Positions 1 through 4,345 of a DNA stretch of 9,358 nucleotides are shown here, in pieces. This DNA is from CAYHDN01 sp964355425 (GTDB lineage Bacteria > Patescibacteriota > UBA1384 > XYA2-FULL-43-10 > CAINNR01). The DNA is taken from assembly GCA_964355425.1 (NCBI GenBank), contig CAYHDN010000038.1:1-9358 (forward strand). Direction: 5' to 3'. Numbering within the stretch: position 1 is the first letter of the stretch; each line of letters begins with the position of its first letter. The notes under the pieces were generated by a model that was not told the DNA's origin, ran no database searches, and saw only the letters and a list, made by a program, of their open reading frames with translations. A program made the position numbers and the translations under genes.

Positions 1-558
1 GTTGGCGGCGCGGATTATTACAACATTTATTACCAGAAATTTTCAGCTACGTCGTATTTGGGGCCGATTGCTACAACGCAGCTTTCAACCAAAATTACAG
101 GGTTGGAAAACGGGGTATTGTATCGAATCATTGTTAGAGCAGTCAGAACTGTTGGCATGGATGTCATTGAAAGTGCCAATGCTTGGCTTGAAACGACCCC
201 AATTGCGCCGAAAGTAGTTTTGGCCTCTGTGCCGCTTGTAGCTATTGCAGAATTTGTCCAGACGGAAACGCCGCAAGTAATTACACCAAAAGCAGAGACC
301 AAAGTTGAAACTCCGGTAGAGCAGGGGAAAATCAAGGGAGAAGAAGCGGCTCCTGAAGAAGAGGAGAAGATTAACTGGACGCCGTGGATTATTCTTTTCA
401 TCTTAATCATTCTTGCCGGTGCGGCAACCGGTGGTTACTTCTACTGGTTTGGCCGGGAAGAGGAAGAGGAGATTATTTCCAAGAAAGTAGTTGAGAAAAA
501 GTCGACGGCAAAGAAGAATGACAATAAAACTGGAAGCAGAAAAAGCAAGCGCTGGTAG
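1..558 (+). CDS. Fibronectin type III domain surface protein, C-terminal part (5' end outside window)
   Basis: The frame is open from base 1 and ends at TAG 556-558, giving 185 residues of a longer protein. Residues about 4-70 look like the second half of a fibronectin type III domain: ADYYNIYY, then ITGLENGVLYRIIVRAV (the L.NG..Y.I.V.A pattern), closing at LETTPIAP. An acidic, Pro/Glu-rich linker follows (about 70-122). One hydrophobic helix (about 126-148, WTPWIILFILIILAGAATGG) comes next, then a charged tail rich first in Glu, then in Lys/Arg. The layout suggests outer domains on a single anchor with a basic cytoplasmic tail; this orientation is inferred from the positive charge after the helix. 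FN3 domains usually bind proteins or sugars or act as spacers, and no catalytic motif is visible. A start at TTG 58 would cut the domain in half, so I treat the gene as truncated by the window edge. A strong terminator follows. Confidence 0.8.
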   Translation, partial: VGGADYYNIYYQKFSATSYLGPIATTQLSTKITGLENGVLYRIIVRAVRTVGMDVIESANAWLETTPIAPKVVLASVPLVAIAEFVQTETPQVITPKAETKVETPVEQGKIKGEEAAPEEEEKINWTPWIILFILIILAGAATGGYFYWFGREEEEEIISKKVVEKKSTAKKNDNKTGSRKSKRW

Positions 559-574
559 TTTTTTAAATGGTAGG

Positions 575-692
575 AACCACACTGATCGGTAACACTGATT
601 AAAACACTGTTTTGAAAAAAAACTCTCCCGCCAGTGGGAGAGTTTTTCTGAATAGCCGTGCTGAATTTAACCGTGTTTTTATCCGTGTGGTT
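575..692. repeat. Large imperfect inverted repeat made of short repeated units, centred on the terminator
   Basis: The left arm holds ACACTG at 579, 592 and 604 (spacing 13 and 12). The right arm holds CCGTG at 656, 671 and 683 (spacing 15 and 12). AACCACACTGAT (575-586) pairs with ATCCGTGTGGTT (681-692) at 11 of 12 positions. The middle and outer units pair the same way, always with the same T-versus-C mismatch. The centre of symmetry (about 633.5) is the terminator loop. Similar ACACGGAT-type units are, as far as I recall, found as dispersed intergenic repeats in other bacteria. The right arm covers where the -35 of the next gene would be. Confidence 0.65.
618..647 (+). terminator. Intrinsic terminator after the FN3 gene, probably bidirectional
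   Basis: AACTCTCCC (621-629) and GGGAGAGTT (636-644) form a perfect 9-bp stem around a 6-nt loop. An upstream A-run and downstream T-run (to 647) extend it to about 12 bp. A on one side and T on the other means it could also work on the minus strand. It sits 60 nt after the stop at 558 and ends the first transcription unit. It also lies at the exact middle of the larger inverted repeat at 575-692. Confidence 0.9.
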
Positions 693-705
693 ATTTTGAT
701 ATAAT
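676..705 (+). promoter_or_regulatory. Promoter of the DivIC-like gene, leaderless type
   Basis: A perfect -10 hexamer TATAAT lies at 700-705, and the ATG of the next gene starts at 713, only 7 nt later. Transcription would therefore begin at or within a base or two of the ATG, so the mRNA should be leaderless; no Shine-Dalgarno sequence is present. The -35 is poor: T-rich sequence around 676-681 at 18-nt spacing, inside the right arm of the inverted repeat. Confidence 0.6.
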
Positions 706-712
706 CAGACAA

Positions 713-1111
713 ATGGCTGAAAATAACTTTCTCAAGCGAATAAAAGAGAATTTGCCAGATCATTTTTGGCGTTTTTTGATAATTGGTTTTATCATTTATT
801 CTTTCATTATTGTCGGCAAGGTAATCTATGACAACTGGCAGCAAAATAAAATAGTTGACAAACAAAAGCAAGAGATTGTTGATCTTAAAAACGAGATCGA
901 AGATCTGCGACTGCGGATTGCATATTACAAAACCGATACCTTTAAAGAGAAAGTCGCCCGCGGGAAACTCCGCTATGCGCTTCTGGGGGAAAATGTTGTT
1001 GCTGTGCCTTATGATCCGGTAGCTGCGACTGAACAACAAGCTGATGCCTCACCGGCGGTCATTACAAGACCAAATTATATTTATTGGTGGATTTACTTCT
1101 CTGACTCTTGA
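713..1111 (+). CDS. FtsB/DivIC-family septum formation initiator protein
   Basis: 132 residues with the layout of this family: a short cytoplasmic N-terminus (1-19), one membrane helix (about 20-38), then an extracytoplasmic coiled coil (about 42-75) with the run QKQEIVDLKNEIEDLRLRI. The following KEKVARGKLRYALLGENVV matches the usual region after the coil (E..AR..L.....GE.V). FtsB/DivIC pairs with FtsL and FtsQ/DivIB at the division site and helps activate septal wall synthesis. The tail after about residue 100 is low-complexity and ends in an aromatic patch (YIYWWIYF); similar Trp-rich ends are, in my recollection, typical of Patescibacteria members. ATG 713 directly follows the -10 box, which fixes the start. 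Which of FtsB or DivIC it corresponds to cannot be decided from sequence alone, though nearby tilS-ftsH favours DivIC. The gene ends in TGA, and no clear terminator follows. Confidence 0.85.
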   Translation: MAENNFLKRIKENLPDHFWRFLIIGFIIYSFIIVGKVIYDNWQQNKIVDKQKQEIVDLKNEIEDLRLRIAYYKTDTFKEKVARGKLRYALLGENVVAVPYDPVAATEQQADASPAVITRPNYIYWWIYFSDS

Positions 1112-1135
1112 CCTTAAACCACATGGGTTCAGGGC

Positions 1136-1163
1136 TTGACAAGTATATACGAGGTGTTAGTAT
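1136..1163 (+). promoter_or_regulatory. Promoter for the TasA-like/SipW operon
   Basis: A consensus -35 TTGACA lies at 1136-1141. The best -10 is TAGTAT at 1158-1163 (16-nt spacer); TATATA at 1161-1166 is a second choice with a long spacer. Transcription would start near 1170 and leave a leader of about 170 nt before the ATG at 1341. AGTATATA occurs at 1142-1149 and again at 1159-1166, inside the spacer and over the -10, and could be a tandem operator. Confidence 0.65.
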
Positions 1164-1169
1164 ATAACT

Positions 1170-1270
1170 GCCATCATATCTGAGTGATATATTTATGCTG
1201 TTGAAGCAGATACAAATAAAAGTCAGCGGCTCGGGGCAGGGTTTTTAGTTGCCTCTACCGCTGATTTTTT
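1170..1270 (+). promoter_or_regulatory. Structured leader with terminator-like hairpin: candidate attenuator or small RNA
   Basis: The upstream half can pair TATCTG (1177-1182) with CAGATA (1207-1212); a smaller TGCT/AGCA hairpin (1196-1208) competes for the same bases. The downstream half is a terminator-like structure: AAAAGTCAGCGG (1218-1229) pairs with CCGCTGATTTTT (1258-1269, one G-T pair). A nested stem GGGGCA (1233-1238) / TGCCTC (1250-1255, one wobble) fills the loop, and T1265-T1270 form the tail. It lies after a good promoter and 70 nt before the first operon gene. It could abort transcription conditionally or define a short RNA of about 100 nt. I do not recognise a known riboswitch class. 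Confidence 0.55.
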
Positions 1271-1331
1271 ATTGAGGGTTTTGGTCGATACCCAAAATCT
1301 GCTAAAAAATAGGAAAAATTATTTAAGAAAT

Positions 1332-1335
1332 GGAG
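1332..1335 (+). promoter_or_regulatory. Ribosome binding site deciding the TasA-like start
   Basis: GGAG lies 5 nt before ATG 1341. This supports 1341 over the in-frame TTG at 1272, which would sit just after the hairpin T-run and add 23 residues in front of a complete signal peptide. Confidence 0.75.
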
Positions 1336-1340
1336 AAATT

Positions 1341-1844
1341 ATGTTAAGAATTGCAAAAAGTTTATTAACAATTGTCGTTGTTGCGGCAATTGCCGCCGGC
1401 GTAACAAGCGCTGCATGGACGGATTCAACCACAGTTCCAGACAACACTTTCACAACTGGATACATGGATATTTCGACATCGCCAACCTCGGCCCTGTTTA
1501 CGGCATCAAATATATATCCGGGTTGGAGCGAAGAGCAGGTACTAACTGTTATCAACAGCGGAACAGTGCCGCTGAATTATGACATGGCTGCTTCAATGTC
1601 AGCTGGTGATGCTGCCCTTTATGGTTCACCTGATTTTGAAGTAATTATTGGCACAATATCAGGCGGATCAGATGTTTATAGCGGAACGGTCGCTGGCTTG
1701 CTTGGATTGTTATCAGTTAGAAATTTAGCTGCCGGAGCTTCCGAGGATCTTTATGTCACTGTGTCTTTGGATTCTGGCGCAGGAAACGGCTTGCAAAGTC
1801 TCTCGACAACAGTGCTGCTGACATTAAATGCAACCCAGCCATAA
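1341..1844 (+). CDS. TasA/camelysin-like secreted protein with SipW-type signal peptide
   Basis: 167 residues. A basic N-terminus and hydrophobic stretch (about 5-24) lead into SAAWTDSTTVPDNTFTTG (23-40), the hallmark of SipW-dependent signal peptides: cleavage near A-(A/Y)WTD, then a run ending in (F/S)TTG. The mature part is Ser/Thr/Gly-rich and has alternating hydrophobic segments, as expected for the beta-sandwich of TasA/camelysin. Bacillus TasA forms matrix fibres after SipW cleavage, and camelysin is a surface protein of the same family. No protease motif such as HEXXH is visible, so a structural role is the better guess. YPG at 59-61 and AGNGLQ at 147-152 recur in the anchor protein encoded at 3090-4049. 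The next gene encodes a SipW-like peptidase, probably its processing enzyme, with a hairpin (1857-1879) in between. Family assignment is firm; fibre formation is inference. Confidence 0.82.
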   Translation: MLRIAKSLLTIVVVAAIAAGVTSAAWTDSTTVPDNTFTTGYMDISTSPTSALFTASNIYPGWSEEQVLTVINSGTVPLNYDMAASMSAGDAALYGSPDFEVIIGTISGGSDVYSGTVAGLLGLLSVRNLAAGASEDLYVTVSLDSGAGNGLQSLSTTVLLTLNATQP

Positions 1845-1856
1845 TCTGTTTTGGCT

Positions 1857-1879
1857 TAGTCCCGATTTTTTCGGGACTA
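1857..1879 (+). other. Perfect intercistronic hairpin between TasA-like gene and sipW
   Basis: TAGTCCCGA (1857-1865) and TCGGGACTA (1871-1879) form a perfect 9-bp stem around a loop of five T. No T-run follows, so it is not a standard terminator. It lies in the 45-nt gap before the sipW start. A likely job is to protect the 3' end of the upstream message or partly lower peptidase expression relative to its substrate. It could also be a copy of a dispersed palindrome. Confidence 0.7.
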
Positions 1880-1889
1880 GCGAGAACAG

Positions 1890-2462
1890 ATGAAAGAAAA
1901 AACGAAAAAATTTCTATCGATTTGTTTGAATATTTTGCTCGTATTTTTATTACTGGTCGGTTTAATTATTGGATTCTCCTTGTTTCCAATCAAAGGCAAT
2001 TATAAAATTTATGTCGTAAAATCCGGCTCCATGGAGTCGGCGATTCATGTTGGCAGCGCGGTCGTTTCTAAACCGGCCGACGAATATCGGGCTGGAGATG
2101 TGATTACTTTTTTGCCGGTTGGAGCGAAAAGTAAAAACGACACAGTAACTCACAGAATTATTTCAATCGAGAATCTTGGAAATAACAAGATATATCAAAC
2201 TAAGGGTGACGCCAACTCAACCCCCGACCAGAGCAAAATTAATCAAACGGCAATTTTAGGGAAATATGTTTTTTCTATTGCCCTAATTGGTTATTTAATC
2301 GCTTTTCTTAAAACACCTCCAGGGTTGATATTAATAATTATTATTCCAGCAATGATCATTATTTTTGAAGAGTATAAAAATCTCAAAATTGAATGGGAAA
2401 AAGTTAAAAAGCAACGAAATAAAGCCATAAAAAAGGCGGCAAATAATGAAAAAAATAATTAA
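1890..2462 (+). CDS. sipW: SipW-type signal peptidase I (S26B, Ser-His)
   Basis: 190 residues. An N-terminal helix (about 10-32) is followed by the catalytic box VVKSGSMES with nucleophile Ser47. The second box reads DTVTHRI, with His88 where ordinary bacterial signal peptidase I has lysine. This Ser-His arrangement is typical of the SipW/archaeal/ER branch of family S26. A third box, KGDANSTPD (105-113), holds the conserved Asp107. A second hydrophobic segment (about 127-159, with a PP break) and a Lys-rich cytoplasmic tail follow; two membrane passes are also seen in SipW. It should cut the signal peptides of the flanking AWTD and AYWTD proteins outside the membrane. The ribosome site is weak (GAGAACAG directly upstream). 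The gene overlaps the following one by 17 nt in another frame, indicating translational coupling. Identification as a SipW-like enzyme is strong; substrate pairing is inferred from context. Confidence 0.9.
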   Translation: MKEKTKKFLSICLNILLVFLLLVGLIIGFSLFPIKGNYKIYVVKSGSMESAIHVGSAVVSKPADEYRAGDVITFLPVGAKSKNDTVTHRIISIENLGNNKIYQTKGDANSTPDQSKINQTAILGKYVFSIALIGYLIAFLKTPPGLILIIIIPAMIIIFEEYKNLKIEWEKVKKQRNKAIKKAANNEKNN

Positions 2463-3090
2463 AAGATTGTTTCTGCCAGTTGTGTGCGCGTTAATTTCTA
2501 TCTCTTTTACTGCCGCATACTGGACAGACGACGCCAACCTCGACAGCAGCTCGTTTTCGACGGGGATATGGAATCCTGGGAAAGCAACAATTTCTGAAGT
2601 GCTTTACAATCCCATAGGGGTTGATACTGGGCAGGAGTGGATCGAAATTCAAAATTCCGGTGGTTATGTTTTAGATATGACGGGCTACGTGATTCATTTC
2701 GATGGACTGACTTCGGCTTACGATTATATTTTTCCGTCATTTGCTTTGGCGTCAGGATCAAAAGTTGTTGTTCATGTCCGGTCGGTGGGTGCAAATTCAG
2801 CAACAGATCTGTATTGGCCGGATACTGGAAGCGTAAACATGGGAAACTCTTATGGTTCAATCGGTTTATTCAAGTCTTTGCCAAAAGATTCTTCAACGAT
2901 AGTCGATTATGTTGAATACGGCTCGGCTGGCAATGATGACGAAGTGAAAGCAGTCGGGGCAGGGATATGGACTACTGGGGCATTTGTTCCCATTATTCCA
3001 GCTGAGGGTTATTCGATGGAATTAATTGGTGCAGATAATAATTTGGTAACTGACTGGCAAGACCAGGCAGTGCCTACGCCGGGGGCATAA
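2446..3090 (+). CDS. Secreted lamin-tail-domain (LTD) protein with SipW-type signal peptide
   Basis: 214 residues. The signal peptide (1-24) ends in the SipW-type motif TAAYWTDDANLDSSSFSTG (22-40), closely matching the first gene of the operon. Residues about 45-160 look like a lamin tail domain: ISEVLYNP at 49-56, EWIEIQN at 64-70, then LDMTGYVI (76-83), a late GSIGLF (137-142) and VDYVEYG (153-159). LTD is an immunoglobulin-like fold common in secreted bacterial proteins, where it is thought to bind other macromolecules or surfaces; no catalytic residues are evident. It has no C-terminal anchor and ends in the Pro-containing tail AVPTPGA. AAGGCGG lies about 7 nt before ATG 2446, inside the sipW 3' end. 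Its stop overlaps the next start (TAATG at 3088-3092). It is probably a second SipW substrate working with the TasA-like subunit. Confidence 0.85.
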   Translation: MKKIIKRLFLPVVCALISISFTAAYWTDDANLDSSSFSTGIWNPGKATISEVLYNPIGVDTGQEWIEIQNSGGYVLDMTGYVIHFDGLTSAYDYIFPSFALASGSKVVVHVRSVGANSATDLYWPDTGSVNMGNSYGSIGLFKSLPKDSSTIVDYVEYGSAGNDDEVKAVGAGIWTTGAFVPIIPAEGYSMELIGADNNLVTDWQDQAVPTPGA

Positions 3091-4049
3091 TGAAAAAATT
3101 TTCAATTTTCAATTATAAATTTAAAATGGGAATCGGGTTGTTTTGCTTAGCGATTTTATTATCACTCGGATTGTCTCAGCCGGCTAAAGCGGCTACAATT
3201 ACCACCGGACCACTGGAAATTACTTTTGCTGGAAGTCAACTTTTTTCCGAAACCAATATGTATCCAGGAATGCCGGCGATTATAAAGTCAGTCTCAATAA
3301 AAAATAATGGCATTTATCCCCACTCATTTTCAATTGCCGCAAATGGCGTCAGCGGATCATTAGCCAATGTTTTACAAATTGAGCCGCGTGACGGAGGAGT
3401 GGCTGTTTGGAATCAAACATTATCACAGTTGGCATCGTTACCAAATGGCAGTAAAGTTATTGTTCCAAGTATTGCGTCTGGCGCTACAAAAAATATTCAA
3501 ATTGCCGCAATTTTGCCATCAAATGCCGGCAACGGGCTGCAAGGACAATCAGCGACAAATTTTAATTTCGTTTTTGGGGATGAATCAACCGATCAGCGCG
3601 AGCCGACCGGATTTCTATCTTTGCCGCCAACCTTGGGCCAAAGAATCACCCAAAGGATTACTTATAATCCTCCGGCGACAACCGGAGACCAGGGAGTCAC
3701 AGGTCAGCCGGGTATAGCCGGGACCGGTGGAACAGTTTCTGGCGCAGAGAGCGATACCAGAGGTACGACAACCGTAGCCAAGAGTCTTTGTTTTTGGTGG
3801 TTGGTGATTATGGTAATCCTAATTATTTCTCTGATTCTTTATCATCGGTATATTAAGGAAGAGAGACCGGTATTCTGGTGGATTTGGCCAGTTGTTATCG
3901 CCACGGCGTTGTATTTTCTCCAAGCATATTTTGACCGGAGCTATCAGCCGACAATTTTTTGCCAGTATTTTTGGGCACTGGAGGCGCTTGTTCTTGTGAT
4001 CTATTTCGTTCTTGAAATTAGAATGCCGGGCAAACCAGAAAAAAAGTAA
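3090..4049 (+). CDS. Membrane-anchored protein with TasA-like outer domain and three C-terminal membrane helices
   Basis: 319 residues. An ordinary signal peptide (helix about 13-29, then QPAKA|AT) lacks the WTD motif of the two upstream genes, so general signal peptidase probably cuts it. Residues about 36-165 resemble the TasA-like protein of the same operon: TNMYPG (55-60) against SNIYPG, a following .SIKNNG segment against .TVINSG, and AGNGLQ (146-151), with the same 88-residue distance between YPG and AGNGLQ in both. A Thr/Pro/Gly linker (about 170-230) includes five Gly-X-Y triplets (199-213). Three hydrophobic helices follow (about 234-254, 261-280, 290-309) and a basic end. It starts on the last base of the previous stop codon. 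The simplest reading is a membrane anchor or assembly base for the secreted subunits. I do not recognise the three-helix module as a named family. Confidence 0.78.
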   Translation: MKKFSIFNYKFKMGIGLFCLAILLSLGLSQPAKAATITTGPLEITFAGSQLFSETNMYPGMPAIIKSVSIKNNGIYPHSFSIAANGVSGSLANVLQIEPRDGGVAVWNQTLSQLASLPNGSKVIVPSIASGATKNIQIAAILPSNAGNGLQGQSATNFNFVFGDESTDQREPTGFLSLPPTLGQRITQRITYNPPATTGDQGVTGQPGIAGTGGTVSGAESDTRGTTTVAKSLCFWWLVIMVILIISLILYHRYIKEERPVFWWIWPVVIATALYFLQAYFDRSYQPTIFCQYFWALEALVLVIYFVLEIRMPGKPEKK

Positions 4050-4057
4050 ATTGGACT

Positions 4058-4073
4058 AAAAACGGCTGTTTTT
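4058..4073 (+). terminator. Weak terminator-like hairpin after the surface operon
   Basis: AAAAAC (4058-4063) and GTTTTT (4068-4073) pair around GGCT, 9 nt after the stop at 4049. The stem is A/T-rich and the T-run is part of it, so it would be weak alone. The GC-rich palindrome at 4075-4094 directly after it may add to termination. Confidence 0.4.
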
Positions 4074-4074
4074 G

Positions 4075-4094
4075 CCTGCCTGCCGGCGGACAGG
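4075..4094. repeat. GC-rich imperfect palindrome
   Basis: CCTGCCTGCC (4075-4084) faces GGCGGACAGG (4085-4094). Eight of ten positions pair by Watson-Crick rules, plus one G-T pair and one mismatch. Palindromes of this CCTGCC/GGCAGG kind recur between genes in several candidate-phylum genomes as I recall. It ends at the base before the -35 box of the tRNA promoter. Confidence 0.6.
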
Positions 4095-4123
4095 TTGACT
4101 CAAGGCTTTTTATTTGCTATGGT
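4095..4123 (+). promoter_or_regulatory. Promoter for the tRNA pair
   Basis: TTGACT (4095-4100) and TATGGT (4118-4123) are 17 nt apart, and TG at 4115-4116 gives an extended -10 element. Predicted transcription starts near 4130, a few bases before tRNA-fMet at 4137. Confidence 0.65.
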
Positions 4124-4136
4124 AATATATGCTTAA

Positions 4137-4211
4137 CGCAGGGTGGAGCAGTGGTAGCTCGCGAGGCCCATAACCTCGAGATCGGTGGTTCGAATCCACC
4201 CCCTGCTACCA
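4137..4211 (+). tRNA. Initiator tRNA-fMet (CAU), unusual variant
   Basis: 75 nt with encoded CCA. Acceptor strand CGCAGGG pairs with CCCTGCT, leaving C1:U72 unpaired. D-stem GAGC/GCTC contains A11:U24; anticodon stem CGAGG/CCTCG; loop CCCATAA with anticodon CAT at 4169-4171; T-arm GGTGG-TTCGAAT-CCACC; discriminator A73. An unpaired position 1:72 together with A11:U24 marks a bacterial initiator. Three departures from the usual form are visible. Position 33 (4168) is C instead of the nearly universal U. The 1:72 mismatch is C:U rather than C:A. The first of the three G:C pairs in the lower anticodon stem is A29:U41. The fold is otherwise complete, so I see no reason to call it a pseudogene. 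Confidence 0.93.
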
Positions 4212-4214
4212 AAT

Positions 4215-4291
4215 GGCAGGGTAGCTCAGTTGGTTAGAGCACAGGACTCATAAGCCTGGGGTCGCGAGTTCGAGTCTCGCCCCTGCTACCA
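4215..4291 (+). tRNA. tRNA-Met (CAU), elongator
   Basis: 77 nt with encoded CCA. Acceptor GGCAGGG/CCCTGCT with G1:U72; D-arm GCTC-AGTTGGTTA-GAGC; loop CTCATAA with anticodon CAT at 4249-4251 and normal U33; variable region GGGTC; T-arm GCGAG-TTCGAGT-CTCGC; A73. The anticodon stem CAGGA/GCCTG has an A31:G39 mismatch next to the loop. CAU could also be tRNA-Ile2, the substrate of TilS encoded just downstream. G1:U72 followed by G2-C3 matches what I recall of the Bacillus subtilis elongator tRNA-Met, so I favour Met. Only 3 nt separate it from tRNA-fMet. Confidence 0.85.
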
Positions 4292-4307
4292 GCTTTCTAA
4301 ATAAGAT

Positions 4308-4337
4308 AAAGAAAATTGGGCAGAAATGCCCATCTTT
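4308..4337 (+). terminator. Hairpin after the tRNAs, possible terminator
   Basis: TGGGCA (4317-4322) and TGCCCA (4327-4332) pair perfectly around a GAAA tetraloop. AAAGA (4308-4312) and TCTTT (4333-4337) can extend it past a 4-nt bulge. The downstream T-run is short (TCTTT), so termination may be partial and tilS may be read from the tRNA promoter. The hairpin ends 8 nt before the tilS ATG. Confidence 0.5.
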
Positions 4338-4345
4338 AGTATCTG

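Noticed and set aside
30..410. Minus-strand open frame of 126 codons opposite the FN3 protein
   Set aside because: The plus frame has a clear FN3 domain and membrane anchor; the minus product resembles nothing known to me.
599..1039. Minus-strand open frame of 146 codons
   Set aside because: It runs through the terminator and antisense to the DivIC-like gene, and its product has no recognisable domain.
1170..1270. Known riboswitch class (c-di-GMP, cobalamin, preQ1 and similar)
   Set aside because: I could not match the conserved cores of these classes; only generic hairpins and a terminator-like end are supported.
1272..1340. N-terminal extension of the TasA-like protein from TTG 1272
   Set aside because: It begins just after the hairpin T-run, has no ribosome site, and adds 23 polar/basic residues before a complete signal peptide. 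GGAG at 1332-1335 points to ATG 1341.
1341..1844. Camelysin-type metalloprotease activity
   Set aside because: No HEXXH or other zinc-binding motif is visible; the family resemblance is structural only.
1857..1879. Terminator between the TasA-like gene and sipW
   Set aside because: The stem is strong, but no T-run follows and the next gene begins 11 nt later; the T bases are in the loop.
4215..4291. tRNA-Ile2(CAU), the TilS substrate
   Set aside because: Tempting because tilS follows, but G1:U72 and the acceptor sequence fit an elongator tRNA-Met better. Not excluded.
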